This document shows, in pieces, positions 50,829-61,801 of a stretch of 64,000 nucleotides of DNA (the stretch's first letter is position 1; each line of letters begins with the position of its first letter). Position numbers and translations under genes: made by a program. Location: assembly GCA_000469685.2 (NCBI GenBank), contig LS997567.1, forward strand, positions 28,353,247-28,417,246, written 5' to 3'. The notes beneath the pieces are model-generated. The model saw only the letters and a list, made by a program, of their open reading frames with translations. It did no database searches and was not told the origin of the DNA. This stretch comes from Haemonchus contortus (taxonomy: Eukaryota > Nematoda > Chromadorea > Rhabditida > Trichostrongylidae).

Positions 50829-52409
50829 CAGTGCCGTTCAAAAAGAAATCACCTTGAACCTTTTCTGCCATAGCTCATCTCAAACTCAATCTTTCTGATT
50901 GAGTTTTTGACAGCACACTTTTCAAATATTACCGACTCTCCTGCGATGCAGAATCGGCGGTTGCTCACTTCCGGCCAAACGGGTGAATTTGTTTCCAAAA
51001 AACGTGCGAAAGGGGCATGTTCTTTAGGTTCATTGTGTTCATTGGTTTCATTGTGTTTTTTGAGTCCAGAAACGTCGATGATTCTTTCGTTCTGTTAGCT
51101 GATCGCTTTCAGTGAAGAAACGAAACTCCGGCTCTTGCTCTCTGACCGTGGAGCAGCTTTCCGCTGTTGCCACGTACAGTAAGCAGGAATTGACCAATGC
51201 TCAACATACAAGGCTGTTTCTAGTACCAATGTCTACGATTACGAAGGCCATCGGGTGTTAAGTCTTTCACAGACCTAATCAAACAAGCCAGCTCGAGGAG
51301 GCCACGGATTGCAGCTCCCTAGGGCGATAGGAAGATCATTTGTGCGTCAACCCTACATTTCAGACGAGCACCTCCCGATATAGTGGCCGAAAAGTCGACG
51401 ATGACGACATCGCTACCGTCTAGAGGTACCGCCAACAGACGCCTGTGGGATGCTGGATTGTATGGAATAAGTTTTGTGAAAAAGTATTTGGATTTCTGAA
51501 AACCAGACGAGCTCAAGTTCAATGGGCGCATAAGCACCTTCACTGGACCTTCAACCAATGACGCGAAGCCATCTAGAGCGACTAGTCAAAGATTGTTTTG
51601 CTTGGTACACTTGGGATTTCGTTCGTAGACGACCTTCTAAAACACAAGTTCCTACTCCAAGTACCATTCGGCAACTCTCAAGCATGGTGTCGGCTCAGTA
51701 TTGGTTTGAGGATGGTCTCCGAGTCTAGGCATGGGGTGCATGCACCATATTTCCACCACTACGGACCAGCATATGTACGTAGACATTTGCAGAATGCATG
51801 CTACCTTTCTCCCGTCCTCTGCCCGGAAGGAACTTCACTTTCAGCGAGATAACGACCCCGAACACAGATCTAGAAGGGTGCGCAAGTGGTTGACTCACCG
51901 GGAAATTCGATGCCTTCCTGTCCCAGCCAGTCCCGTCACCTAAAAATCATTAAGCCCTCGTGGCAAGAACTCAAGAAAAGGATAGTCGGTAAAACAGTCA
52001 CAAATGCTGTTCAGAATTTTGGCTTATTCGAAGAAGAATGGAAGGAAGTCGATGAATGCCTGATCGACAAGTTGATCTAATTAACGCCTCGCAGATACCA
52101 AGTCGTCATCGATGCCAACGGCTTCACTACAAAGTATTAGACCAGTAGTCAATTAGGTTCTAGACTCACGACGATAGCACTCAAATCGAGTGATTTATTT
52201 CAAATTATGGAAACTGATGTTATTTTGTCTTGTTCAGGAGAAATATGAAAAGTGGCCTTTTGAACGAAATGAAAAGGGGTTTCGCGAGACCTGTAATGGA
52301 GACGTTGAAAATCATTACTGTTGACAACCTATCAAAAAATCAGTCGAAAACATTAAGTTCGAGATGAGTTATGGAAAGCGCCAAGGTGATTTCTTTTTGA
52401 ACGGTACTG
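50829..52409 (+). mobile_element. Tc1-like element (1581 bp) in a microsatellite
   Basis: Ends CAGTGCCGTTCAAAAAGAAA at 50829 and a mirror ending GAACGGTACTG at 52409 (about 28 bp, one or two mismatches), flanked by TA on both sides. The length is normal for Tc1. The transposase on + is strongly decayed. Confidence 0.88.
51200..52080 (+). pseudogene. Tc1-like transposase remnant
   Basis: + strand pieces include FTDLIKQASSRRPRIAAP (end of the DNA-binding region, about 51270-51320), DAGLYGISFVKK (about 51445-51485), KHGVGSVLVWGW-like text (about 51685), FQRDNDPEHRSRRVRKWL (about 51840-51890; compare the Tc1 motif FQQDNDPKHTSK) and KPSWQELKKRIVGK (about 51955-52000). Stops interrupt between the pieces. 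The DDE triad is only partly visible: the middle Asp is clear, the last acidic residue is not. Confidence 0.75.
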
Positions 52410-52411
52410 TA

Positions 52412-53420
52412 AACACATGCACATACACATGTACACACGAATACACACATATACGCACATGCATACACACATGCGCTTACATACACATACGCATACACAT
52501 ACACACAATCACACATGCATAAACATACACTCATACACACATTCACTCATACACACATGCACATACTCATGTACACACGACATACACACGTATACGCACA
52601 TGCACACACACATACACACACGCATACACACATTGACACACACAAAAACACATGCACACATACACATACACATACACATACACATAAACACATACACACA
52701 TACACATATACACACATTCACATACACACACATGCACACATACACTAATATGTACTTACATGCACATACACATGTACACACGACATACATACAGACACAC
52801 ATGCACATACACACGTACACACGGCATACACTTACACATACACATGTACACACGTACACATATGCATACACGCATACACTCATACACATTCCCTCATACA
52901 CACATGCACACACATACACACATGCATACACACACATACACGCATACACTCATACGCACACATTCACACATAAGTACAAGGACATACACATTTACACACG
53001 ACATACACACACACGCATACACTCATACACACATACAGATACACATAAACACATGCACACACGTACACACATACACACATACACATAAACACCCACATGT
53101 AAATACATACATGCACATGCACACATGCACACGCACATACACCTACACATACACACATTCACTCACACACACACATACACATGCACATACACACTTACAC
53201 ATACATGCACGCGTACACACGTACACATACTCACATGCATACACATACACATACACGCATACACTCATACACACATGCACACACACATGCACATACACAT
53301 GTACACACGACGTAGACATATACGCACATGCACACACCCTTACACATACACACATACACGCGTACACATGCACAAATACAGACAAACACACATGCACACA
53401 CATACACATATACACATCGA
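52412..53420. repeat. CACATA-type microsatellite (1 kb)
   Basis: Continuation of the 50240 array with CACGACATACA and CATGCACA variants. All HT/VC-rich frames across it are by-products. Confidence 0.95.
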
Positions 53421-53429
53421 TTGAGGGAA

Positions 53430-53960
53430 GCCTTCATTATAGATGATCCCGCAAAATATATAAGGTCGGGTTTTCCGATGAAAGGAAGTTCTTTCAGGGG
53501 CCCCGATAGTTGCAGTAGTTACTGGCGTCACTTGCGGAAACTACGATCAACTTTGGTCGTCGCTTTTTCGGGGGAGGAAGTGTCATTGTCGTGAAAGTGT
53601 TGGTGTGGCTTTTGCAATGAAGTCGTGCTGAGCTCGCCTTCGGGAATCCAAGTACTACAAGGACAAAGTGGTTTCGTTTGCAAAAGATAGAAGTTTGGCC
53701 TTGGCCTGATTCCATTCCCGATCACAACCCAATGGAGAATTGTGGGGCATCGTTATAAGAAAGATTCATGCAAACAACTGTCAGTTCCCAACAACAGAAG
53801 AGCTCAAGCAGGCAATAATTGAATCTTGGAATGAATCTCAGAATCTCATTACATTAAACGCTATACTCTTAGCGCGTCTTTTCAATTTTCTTGAAATTTG
53901 AACACTGTGTCGAACACTCACAAAACAAATCGGTATAAACCGAAGTATCGACCGCCAGTC
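53430..53960 (+). pseudogene. Second Tc1-like transposase remnant (C-terminal)
   Basis: + strand text in changing frames: VWCGFCNE-like (about 53600), KIEVWPWPDSIPDHNPMEN (about 53685-53735, the S/I-PD-x-NP-x-E-N block with the last catalytic region) and IRKIHANNCQFPTTEELKQAIIESWNE (about 53755-53835), typical of the C-terminus of Tc1 transposases. No inverted ends are found. Different family from the element at 50829. Confidence 0.7.
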
Positions 53961-54815
53961 CTCACCTAAATTCTCATGGTGACTGATACTCATATAACGG
54001 TTACAAAATCGGGAGTTGCTTTGAGAAATGTCAAGGTAAACCTTTATCCAACCAAAGCCTGTGCAGTCCAAAGTTACGTTTGGTTCGAGGTGGTGATTTT
54101 GATAGCAATGCTAAAAACGTATCTGGTTGGCTGCGCTTATACCGCCGCTATTGTTCTGAGTGAATGTCTAATGCGGGTTGTTTCTGGAAAAAGGGATTGA
54201 CTAATACAAAAAATTACACGTAATCGTGTAATCGTTTTTCTTTGTATTCAAACTTACGCCATTTCTTTGTGATCTTCGAAATGAGATTTTTGGTTGCAAG
54301 TCAACAATATTAAAAAGCAAAACCACAAGACTGAAATGTAAAATAACAGACCAGTGTGACGAAGCATGAGGGGACAACTGTTACTGAAGCTTAGCATGCA
54401 TGAAACCTGTACTCGTAATAGTACCTAGCAGATAATATTGAATTCATTACCTACAGACCTACAATATGACAGGGTATGGTGTTATTTCTCACCTCTAAGT
54501 CACGTTGGGTGCTCTACTTCATTTACATTAATAATTAAATCGGTATAATCGGTATATTTGATGTCGTTGTAGAGTTGCCCCCCCCCCAAATCTTCAAGAT
54601 AAGTCATTTTTAGGAAGAGAACGGGTAGGATGCAAGCTCTCGCTGCTTTTCTCAGTGTTGTAAATAACTTTCGAGCTACAGCGTAAGAAAGAAGCGAGAA
54701 TGGCGAAAATACAAAAAATATCGAGGACAAGAAATTTATGGAAAACGTGATCTCATTGCATATACGGTGCATGTGACCGTACTTAAGAGAACGAAGTTAT
54801 TCATGAGATATGCTA
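53961..54815. other. No recognisable gene
   Basis: A run of 10 C at about 54583-54592. Short frames (53976-54200, 54500-54772) have no motif. Confidence 0.4.
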
Positions 54816-54845
54816 TTTAGAGGCAGAGTTCACGATTACAATGGT
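54816..54845. repeat. Solo end of the AGGC-GTTCACGAT MITE family
   Basis: TTAGAGGCAGAGTTCACGAT matches the ends of the element at 61802-62416 (TTTAAAGGCACAGTTCACGA and mirror). No partner end is found nearby. Confidence 0.35.
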
Positions 54846-55303
54846 TGATGAGATTTTTTCCTGAGAAGAATCTCTGAATCCCAAAGGCTGTCGGCCCGAA
54901 AACTCTCCTAGAAAGGGCTCAGACATAGTCTTCATTGTGTGCCATACCCAGAATTAGCGGTATTTCAACGGCCTTGTATAGGCTGTACCATACACAATTG
55001 AGAACATATCTTGAATTGAAATAAAGCAGGGTCCAAACAACTCAATCGCCTCGTACCCTGATTGATGGTGATAGTGGGTAGCCACTTTTTAATTTTTTCT
55101 TTGCTGCAGTCAGCCTCAAAATACACGCTCCATCCCACTCGTCCTCATTATCTCGTGCAGAAGCTTAGATTAACTGTATTCAAGGAATCTTTAGTCCTGA
55201 ACTCTTCTTTAGTCCGGATTTTCGCGGTCACCAGTGCACAGTTCTTCACCAGCACTTCTTATTTACCTTGCAAAGGTTCCTCAAAAATTTATCGTTATAT
55301 TAG
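54846..55303. other. No recognisable gene
   Basis: The 106-codon frame from 55062 runs into the repeat beginning at 55309 and has no motif. Confidence 0.4.
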
Positions 55304-55308
55304 CAACA

Positions 55309-55740
55309 AGGTCCTAATATATACAAAATTCGCTAAGTGTATCTGTTGGTGTGTCGGTATGAGTGTGTCGGTGTGTGTTTAACTGGAAATTCATAACTCC
55401 TGTTTACGTGGACCTAAAGCGTTCAAACTTGGTAGGAGTACGGGGGGCAGGATGGGAACACTTATGGTAGGTGGCAGGACCGGACTCCGTTCACAAGGAA
55501 CGGGGCGTGCGCGATAGAATTTTTGGGCCGCAAACTCATAACTCCGGTTTACGTGGACCTAGAGCGTTAAAATTTGGTAGGATTACACTTTTGGTACTAA
55601 CAGTGGAATCTCAGCAGATTAATAAGTGATTTAGGGTATGACGGGATCGCAGGTACTTGGTGACAGGAACAGATAATAATTGATAAGGGAAGATAAGGAG
55701 TCTAAGAGAGCAAGAGAAGCCGAGCGATCAAAATCCTAAC
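55309..55740 (+). repeat. Helentron/DINE-like repeat, copy 4
   Basis: Starts TCCTAATATATACAAAATTC then GCTAAGTGTATCTGTTGG, GTGTGTCGGT, and about 1.3 of the 145-bp units (GACCTAAAGCGTTCAAACTT at 55412, GACCTAGAGCGTTAAAATTT near 55557). Beyond the units, 55640-55730 matches 40100-40180 in reverse (GTACTTGGTGACAGGAAC and TGATAAGGGAAGATAAGG equivalents). The downstream limit is uncertain. Confidence 0.6.
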
Positions 55741-56138
55741 GCATTCGGTATTTACGATGCTGCTTTGGCTGTTCATTGTATTCCATTTAATAAGATTTGA
55801 TGGTAGAGTACGGTGACTCGAATGGAAAGTGCAGTGATCGAGGGGTCCCTCAACGGCACTAGGCTAAGTAGATGAGAATTTTGTTCATTTCTTGCTACTA
55901 GAGTACGGAAGCTACCTAGCAAGGTTTGCGGCTCATTGAAGGATCCTCTTCGCTCGATATCATTCGCGGCAAAACTTAATGGACCGCTAGTAGTCTGGAA
56001 TTGTCAGCTAAGGATTTCTCTGTAAAGAGAAGGATCCATTGATAAATGCATATGACAGTGGTGCTATCATCAATCAGATCATGTCCACAGTATTATCTTT
56101 GGTTGTCTAACAGTTTAATTTTTGTTAGGTATTTCTTT
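55741..56138. other. No recognisable gene
   Basis: May be the distal part of the Helentron-like element; no frame is supported. Confidence 0.35.
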
Positions 56139-56245
56139 TTAACCCATTGGCCACCGCGCCTTTCGAGTGCGTCTGGCGTGTGGGACCGAGCGCTATTTTC
56201 GCGGGCTGCTGCTGTGGCCTGCCGGTGGGTCACACGGTCCCAGGA
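56139..56245 (+). repeat. TTAA-MITE, truncated copy 1
   Basis: Starts TTAACCCATTGGCCACCGCG and follows the reverse-strand text of the full copy at 59582-59739 (GTGTGGGACCGAGCGC, GCGGGCTGCTGCTGTGG, CGGTCCCAGGAGCA). It stops at about 56245 without the second end. Confidence 0.65.
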
Positions 56246-56588
56246 GCAAACTAATTTTTTCAAAACCTCATTTTTCAAGTAAAGTTCCATCAAAATGTCA
56301 CAGCAGAAGTGAGAAGTCAGGCACAAAACGACGTGCTACGTTGTGTATGACCTACACTTCTTCGGTGAGATTTTGATGGAACTTTATCTCAAAGAATAGG
56401 TGCGTAAAACAACATCCACTTTGTTAGTCTCTAAATGTAGAAAATAGAAAACTGCTCAATAGATCTCTGATTCTTCATGGCTTGTGCTGTGTGTTCCAGA
56501 CCCAACAAAATACCGCAAAACTTAATCAATACACACGACGAATTTCGTCCTCAAATCTTTGATGGATTGGTTAGAGGCAGATAGCATT

Positions 56589-56842
56589 TTTAACCCATTG
56601 CGTACCGCAGTGTTTTGCGCTAGCTGCCGAATGTGCCCGGCGTTTCCTTCAAAATCGACGCGGGCGACGTGGTTCACGGCGTGCAGCACTAAGCCACACA
56701 GAGCGGTTGTTTGAGCGAATCGCAAAGTATGGACTGTTCAAACTTTATCAAAACTCTAGAGTGATTTTGAACGAAAATGCGGGCGCGCAGAGGCGGAGGG
56801 GAGTGCTTCACCATGTGCAGCACGCGGTACGCAATGGGTTAA
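56589..56842. mobile_element. TTAA-flanked MITE, copy 2
   Basis: TTAACCCATTGCGTACCGC at 56589 mirrors GCGGTACGCAATGGGTTAA ending at 56842, exact over 19 bases. The TTAA at each side fits the piggyBac-type duplication and the 246-bp interior carries no gene. The interior differs from copies 1, 3 and 4 apart from the ends. Confidence 0.75.
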
Positions 56843-57289
56843 GCTACACCTTGTAGAACCCTTACTTCAGAGTGTTTTTGGCAAGCCTCCCTCTCCAAAA
56901 AATTCACAATTAGGATTGAAGGTCCGAAAGGGAGCCTGAGAAGATGCACTGGTTGCTGCATGGAATATCCGAGGAAAAATATATTGCTTACAAATCATGC
57001 CAAAAGGGTCTCATCAAAATGCATCAGGCGCCCCAAGAATTTTACTTCGAGTGTTTTTTTAAACTATTAGACGCATCAAAAGTAACTGAGCAGTTGGTAA
57101 CGCTTGATTTTGCCCCTTTTAATAATTTCCTTACATAAACTTTTGTCTTCTCTTACAACTACAGTTAGAAGTGAGTGATTCTTGGACTCACTCACTTCAC
57201 AACCCCTCAAGAATCTCTGGAAGGCTCGGAGCCTAACTGATACTTGAAAGCGTCAAAAAACATACTGCGAATAACAAATAATGTAAATA

Positions 57290-57376
57290 CCACCGTGGCC
57301 CACGTGCGGCCACACGATCCCAGGAGCACGATGTGGAGTGCCCAGCCGGCGGGCCACGCAGTCATTAATGGGTTAA
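57290..57376 (-). repeat. TTAA-MITE, truncated copy 3
   Basis: On the minus strand it begins TTAACCCATTAATGACTGCG, followed by GTGGCCCGCCGGC and GTGCTCCTGGGATCG, matching the copy at 59582. The far end is missing. Confidence 0.6.
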
Positions 57377-57544
57377 GAAGGAGAGCAGAAGATCGACACT
57401 TCCGGTCAAAGGCATAAGCACCGACTTTCACTGAATACCTTTTGCACTGCCTTGTTAGTCCTGTGTCAAATTTCATGTACAGGAAACTATTATTTTTTTG
57501 AAAAAAGGAGTGGAGAGTTAGCCGTTTACTACAACTTTGTTGAA

Positions 57545-57582
57545 GGAGGGAAGCCTGGCGTTAGCCGTTCGAACCGACTGGT
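57545..57582 (+). repeat. GC-rich hairpin dispersed repeat, copy 4 (partial)
   Basis: GGAGGGAAGCCTGGCGTTAG then CCGTTCGAACCGACTGG. It matches the distal block of the copies at 39538-39597 (inverse) and 4048-4115. Confidence 0.55.
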
Positions 57583-57954
57583 TAACAATGTAAGATTAAT
57601 GGAGATTGTAGATTAGCACGAAAAAAAAAGAGGGTTGTCCTCGAGGTTGCATTTTTTCTGCTTGTTAAGGTCTGTGCGGTGGGAACTGATGTCGTCATCC
57701 TAGATGCTGACTTTTCTAGAGTGCAGGTAACACACTTTTCCACATTTTTTCACACATGGTTTTTTATGCTTTTTCATGCTTGTATTAATAAGCATACATA
57801 CTTTGTAGGTCATACCAGGATGCTCTCGCAGCGCTGGACAATTAGTAAACAGCGTAAGCTGTTGCCAGGATTCCGGAAAAGTGAGAACCTTGGTTGAATT
57901 AAGTTTATTTATCGTCACTCTTTGGTGCACCTCCAGTGGTGCGATAGGGGGTAG

Positions 57955-58860
57955 TATCTTTATGTATGTATAACGCGTTCGCGTCTGTCTGTCTGTCTGT
58001 CACAAAATTCTGTATCACTTGAAGAAGCAACTGGAGAGTTCAGGTCAAGTTTGGGATGGGCAGGGGCAAAATTAACGGAGAAAATGAGATGAGCTCAGTT
58101 CCGCCCACGAAGGGGTCGGGACATGCAATGTAATAGGTGGTACCAATAGCAATACTCCTTATTGTGGTTTCAGAAAGCCCTGACACTGGGAAAAATGGGC
58201 AAAATGTGCGAATGGGTTAACGGATCAGAGATGAGGGAGATCTTTTCGGTGTGGATGGAGCGTGTCCAAAGTGAGCGGGTACACCCTACATAACGGTTTC
58301 GGTTTCACCACTTGATCCAACGAAGGCTTGGATGCCAGAAAAAAGTTCGATAATGCAGTCGTATGTGTAATAGACATGCGTAAGCGTGGTTAAGCTCAGT
58401 CCAGAGCGGGCGGGGCGTACACACAAGTAGAGGGTGCTCATAACTTTGTTTTTATGAAGACGTTCTAGAATCTCTAAAAAAACGATTGAAAGTTGTTAAC
58501 GGAAGAAAGGTGAATTCGATAGTGGGCGGAGCTAAGATTCAACTCCCATAACTTTCTTCAAAAGCTTGCATCGACGTGGCATGAAAATGGAGCATCTGTA
58601 ACATTGTTCGGAATTTAGAGGCAGGAAATGAAGTGGTTAAAGGTTACTGAAGGAAGAGTGGTCACATTCCACGAACGGGCGGAGCCAAGATCGACAATTC
58701 GCATCTGTTGAAAATCTTCCCGGAAATGTGAAACGAAAGAGGTAGACTCGCGGTGGGCGGATCCTCACAGTGAAGCTCAGATCATAGAAGTCATAAGTTC
58801 CGTTCTTAGCTGTGGCGCACACTCAATGTGCGTGAAATAGCTGGTCAAATTCAGTAAGAC
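57955..58860 (+). repeat. Helentron/DINE-like relative with TCTG start and GGGCGG boxes
   Basis: Begins AGTATCTTTATGTATGTATA then ACGCGTTCGCGTCTGTCTGTC, the same plan as the TCCTA...CGCTAAGTGTGTCTG starts. Spaced boxes follow: TTCCGCCCACGAAGGGG (58100), GAGCGGGCGGGGCG (58400), GTGGGCGGAGCTAAG (58520) and ACGGGCGGAGCCAAG (58675). Text near 58490-58570 and 58620-58700 repeats loosely (CAACTCCCATAACTT-like). The right end is probably near a C-rich run at 58870-58915. Confidence 0.45.
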
Positions 58861-59338
58861 AGACGATTACACCCCCCCCCCCCCCTCCCCCTCCCTCCCT
58901 CCTTCTCCCCCTACTCGATATATACTTGGAAAAGATGAACACAATCTTCCAGTCACAGTCGCAGTTGTGTATGATACTCTGCTCAGCAAGTGGCAACTAG
59001 TTAAAAGCATAGCTGTAGTTGAAATCCGATTAGAGGTGACATTTTACATATCAGAGCCCTTTGAATATCTGCCATAGCAAACTTGACCTGGATCAACTTT
59101 TACTCTATCATTTTTGTGATGGATTTTGGGTTTCCTAACACTTCATAGGCATAAGGCCACATGGAGAAAATGAACACTGTGCTGTTATTGCCGAAGAAGG
59201 ATTTTAAATGCTTTTTGAAGAGTATCTGCTAACTAAATCAAATTTGAACATAATTGGATCTGTTGTTCTTCGAATTGTTAAAACAACAATATGGAAGTCC
59301 ACGATCGACTTCCTTGCAATCTTGGCATGATATATGAT
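58861..59338. other. C-rich run and sequence without recognisable gene
   Basis: 58871-58915 is a CCCCTCCCTCCC-type tract. The remainder is AT-rich and unmatched. Confidence 0.5.
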
Positions 59339-59430
59339 AGAGAGAAATTCTGTTTAAGCCTCTCAAGATTGAGCAGTTTATTTGACCAACATTTCGGCTG
59401 CTTCGCCTTCGTCAGGGACTGAAATAGTGC
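59339..59430 (-). ncRNA. Candidate hammerhead-ribozyme-like motif in the PLE terminal repeat
   Basis: On the minus strand: CTGACGA, a GGC/GCC stem with a 6-base loop (GGCGAAGCAGCC), then GAAA, a 5-base stretch and GUC. This matches the hammerhead core order CUGANGA-stemII-GAAA-stemIII-NUH. Hammerheads in PLE terminal repeats are established knowledge (Cervera and De la Peña). Stem I is weak: only CAGU/ACUG pairs, after unpaired bases, and stem III is minimal. The other terminal copy (61225-61305) has the GAAA side, but its CUGANGA side reads CACCGA. Confidence 0.4.
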
Positions 59431-59581
59431 AAAGCATATGTGTGGCATGCTCGCCCAAAAGCCTTAACAAAACTCCAAGTAAACTTCAAATAGACCAGCA
59501 AACCCCCCAAAGGCATTGATCGAATGGACCTTGGAGTCCGCCGCTGAGACAGGACGACGACCACCTCGTACTAACTGTTCT

Positions 59582-59739
59582 TTAACCCATTGACGACCGC
59601 GTGGCCCGTATACGGGCCACGCCCTGTCGTGCTCCTGGGACCGCGTGGCCCGCCAGCGGGCCACAGCAGCAGCCCGCGAAAAACGCGCTCGGTCCCACAA
59701 GCCAGACACGCTAAAAAGGCGCGGTCGCCAATGGGTTAA
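59582..59739. mobile_element. TTAA-flanked palindromic MITE, complete copy
   Basis: TTAACCCATTGACGACCGCG at 59582 mirrors CGCGGTCGCCAATGGGTTAA ending at 59739. The 150-bp interior is strongly GC-rich and self-complementary, with GTGGCCCGTATACGGGCCAC a perfect 20-base palindrome and a GTGGCCCGCCAGCGGGCCAC second one. TTAA flanks fit piggyBac-type insertion. Relatives lie at 56139, 56589 and 57290. Confidence 0.8.
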
Positions 59740-59869
59740 AGTAACCAGTAGAACCTCCCACTGACCTCATCGTAGATCAAAGGCTGCAGAGGTCAAGGAA
59801 GGGTGCGAGTTCACGGGTTATGGCTACACACTCCTCCTTTCTGTTCATAAGGGGGTCATTAGAGGTAAT

Positions 59870-60306
59870 TCAAAGCGCTTCCAGAGTCTTGCTTGCCACG
59901 ATCTCGGGTTCAAGCGCCAATATGGACACGGAAACGTCAAAGGATTGACCTGCGTGGAATAAAACCCGATGGGCTTCTAGTGGGGTATGCATCCTTGATC
60001 CAGCCAGCCCACTTAGGTGTTCTTTAACCCGTACGCACAAAGGGCGACCTGTTTTTGCTATAAACTCGCATCCACAGCTTTGGCAGCGTATTGAGTAGAC
60101 AACTCCCACCTTCATGTCACCCACTTTGCCATGAGGGCATACCATACAGTTAGAAGTGTCGCATACAGTATGTAGAGTCGACTACGAACATGAAGCTTCC
60201 GAAGGGTGTTTGGAGGTATTTCGACAACCCGTATATCGTCTTGAAGACCACACCGACGCACAACTGATCGGATAGATCTACTTAATTCCCCAAAAATGAA
60301 AGACAA
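59870..60306 (-). pseudogene. Penelope-like GIY-YIG endonuclease and linker (element 2)
   Basis: Frame 59870-60145 has MVCPHGKVGDMKVGVVYSIRCQSCGCEFIAKTG in the PLE order: V-V-Y-x-I-x-C-x2-C (GIY-like), then F-I-A-K-T-G (YIG-like, altered), RPLCVRVKEHL with the Arg helix, and a C-terminal end ETVASKTLEAL-like. Frame 60112-60306 holds the upstream linker (RSIRSVVRRCGLQDDIRVVEIPPNTLRKLHVRSRLY). The endonuclease would nick the target for RT priming. It is out of frame with RT. In the usual YIG position the text reads FIA. Confidence 0.75.
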
Positions 60307-60494
60307 AAAGAAAAAGCCACCTTGTCAGATCGTATTCTTTCCCGGGTTGTCGATGTAGAGCAATACCTCCGTGATGACCCAGGGAACGGATATCCATTCA
60401 ACGAGGCAATGCTCTGGGCTAAGCGCAAGGACTCCTTCTTCAGCTCAGCATTGGAAGAAACTGCATTTGCGACCCTAAACATATTGCTGACCAC
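60282..60494 (-). pseudogene. Penelope-like linker remnant (element 2)
   Basis: Frame with LKKESLRLAQSIASLNGYPFPGSSRR, the same linker motif as SFKLAADFASLNGH in element 1. It bridges RT and endonuclease; frame changes lie on both sides. Confidence 0.7.
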
Positions 60495-60566
60495 CGCGTG
60501 TTTGGTTTTTATAGGGTGCGCTGATTGGGAGTGAACAATTATGTTCTTACAGCTTGGCTTGCGGTA

Positions 60567-61196
60567 CTATTTTGTTCCTCCTATGCCCCGTATTACCTGG
60601 ACTTGGACATTCAAAAATGGCAACCAATCCTCCACAGGCTTTTCCCGTGTAAAGTTGATGTTTTCTGACTGCTTGCTCAGGAGATCATAACAAATGTCCA
60701 TTTCTTCCTGAGTTGAACATATGATAAGGCAGTCATCAATGTAACGGCAATAAAGGAATGGGCCACGGTCCAGTACTGTCTTCTCGATTTTCGACATGAA
60801 CGCTATGGCCAACACAGGAGCTAATCGTTGCCTCATAGGTAGACCACGTAACTGCTTATAATACTCGCCTGACCACCTGAAAAAGGAGCATTCAAGGCAC
60901 TCTGTCAAGATTGTCATCACTTGCCTAACAGTAAACCCGTGAAGCTGTAGATCAGGTTCATTTTCGCAAAGTAATTCGTAGGTGGCCTCCAGCGCTGCTT
61001 CACTCGAAACATTAGTGTACAGTGATGTGACATCAAAAGACTCCATCACACACCCTTCGTGGAGTCTAGCGCTGGACAACTTGTTGATTAGCATGCTAGT
61101 ATTGTTCAGGTGGGGGGGGGGGGATGGACCGAAGCAAGTGGCCCAAGATGATATTGTGAAACCGAGATATTTTGTCCGTAGGTCCCCCAACACCAC
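60567..61196 (-). pseudogene. Penelope-like reverse transcriptase (element 2, partial)
   Basis: 209 codons: MESFDVTSLYTNVSSEAALEA (motif A with its Asp, about 50-70), LECSFFRWSGEYYKQLRGLPM, then MRQRLAPVLAIAFMSKIE (motif B; the usual G of G-L-P-M-G reads R), FLYCRYIDDCLIICSTQEEMD (motif C, YIDD intact) and NINFTREKPVEDWLPFLNVQV (thumb). The N-terminal third of RT is missing or out of frame near 61197. It is the best preserved PLE RT in the window but not an intact gene. Confidence 0.82.
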
Positions 61197-61305
61197 TGAC
61201 TATGGGTCTAACTTTGTATTTAGAGGGATCCACCGAAGGCGAAGCAGCCGAAACGTTGGTCAAATAAACTGTTCAATCTTCAGAGGCTTAAACAGAATTC
61301 CTCTT

Positions 61306-61801
61306 TAACAGTATGGAAGCCTATGGAAAATCAGTGCCATTGTCAGGAAGGCAGGGATGAAAAGGGTTTCGGGTTTTATCGATCATCAGAGAATCGTACT
61401 TCAACTTGCTTGCGGTACTGCAAAGTGGACCCCGAAAATCATCAGAAGGTTTTCCAAGGGCATCTATCGCCACTCGTGAGCTAGCGATGTCGTTTTAACT
61501 ATGTCTTCCAGCTGGACAATGTTCCGTTAGAGCTACACGTTAGAGTTATCAAATACAACGGTTGTCTGTGGGGGCGCCGTGCGCCCCGTCCCATCCATGC
61601 TCAGCTTTGCAGCGCAGGTTGTGCGCGCCCGCGATCGGCATAATCAATTTGCACTCTTCCATCGCCCCAACCGACTTCCCGTTGGCAGGTGGTTGGTATA
61701 GGCGGGCAACGCGATAATTTTACGTTCATAGCGCGACCGGCTTCTCAGAGTCTTCCCATTCCTCAAGTTAGGGCCCATCGAGCTAGTGCCCATTGACACA
61801 G
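61306..61801. other. No recognisable gene
   Basis: Contains a GC-rich stretch (61565-61630, GGCGCCGTGCGCC and CGCGCCCGCGAT) without a recognised function. Confidence 0.4.

Larger units (their letters stand above)
59339..61305 (-). mobile_element. Penelope-like element 2 with inverted terminal repeats
   Basis: 59339-59425 is the imperfect reverse complement of 61225-61305 (shared GGCGAAGCAGCCGAAA, TTGGTCAAATAAACTG and GGCTTAAACAGAAT). Between them, on -, lie a PLE RT (60567-61196), a linker (60112-60494) and a GIY-YIG endonuclease region (59870-60145). A TTAA-MITE (59582-59739) is inserted near its 3' end. The terminal repeats carry a hammerhead-core-like motif (see its own entry). Confidence 0.82.

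Noticed and set aside
50279..53446. HT-, VC- and MY-rich frames up to 228 codons
   Set aside because: Translations of the CACATA microsatellites.
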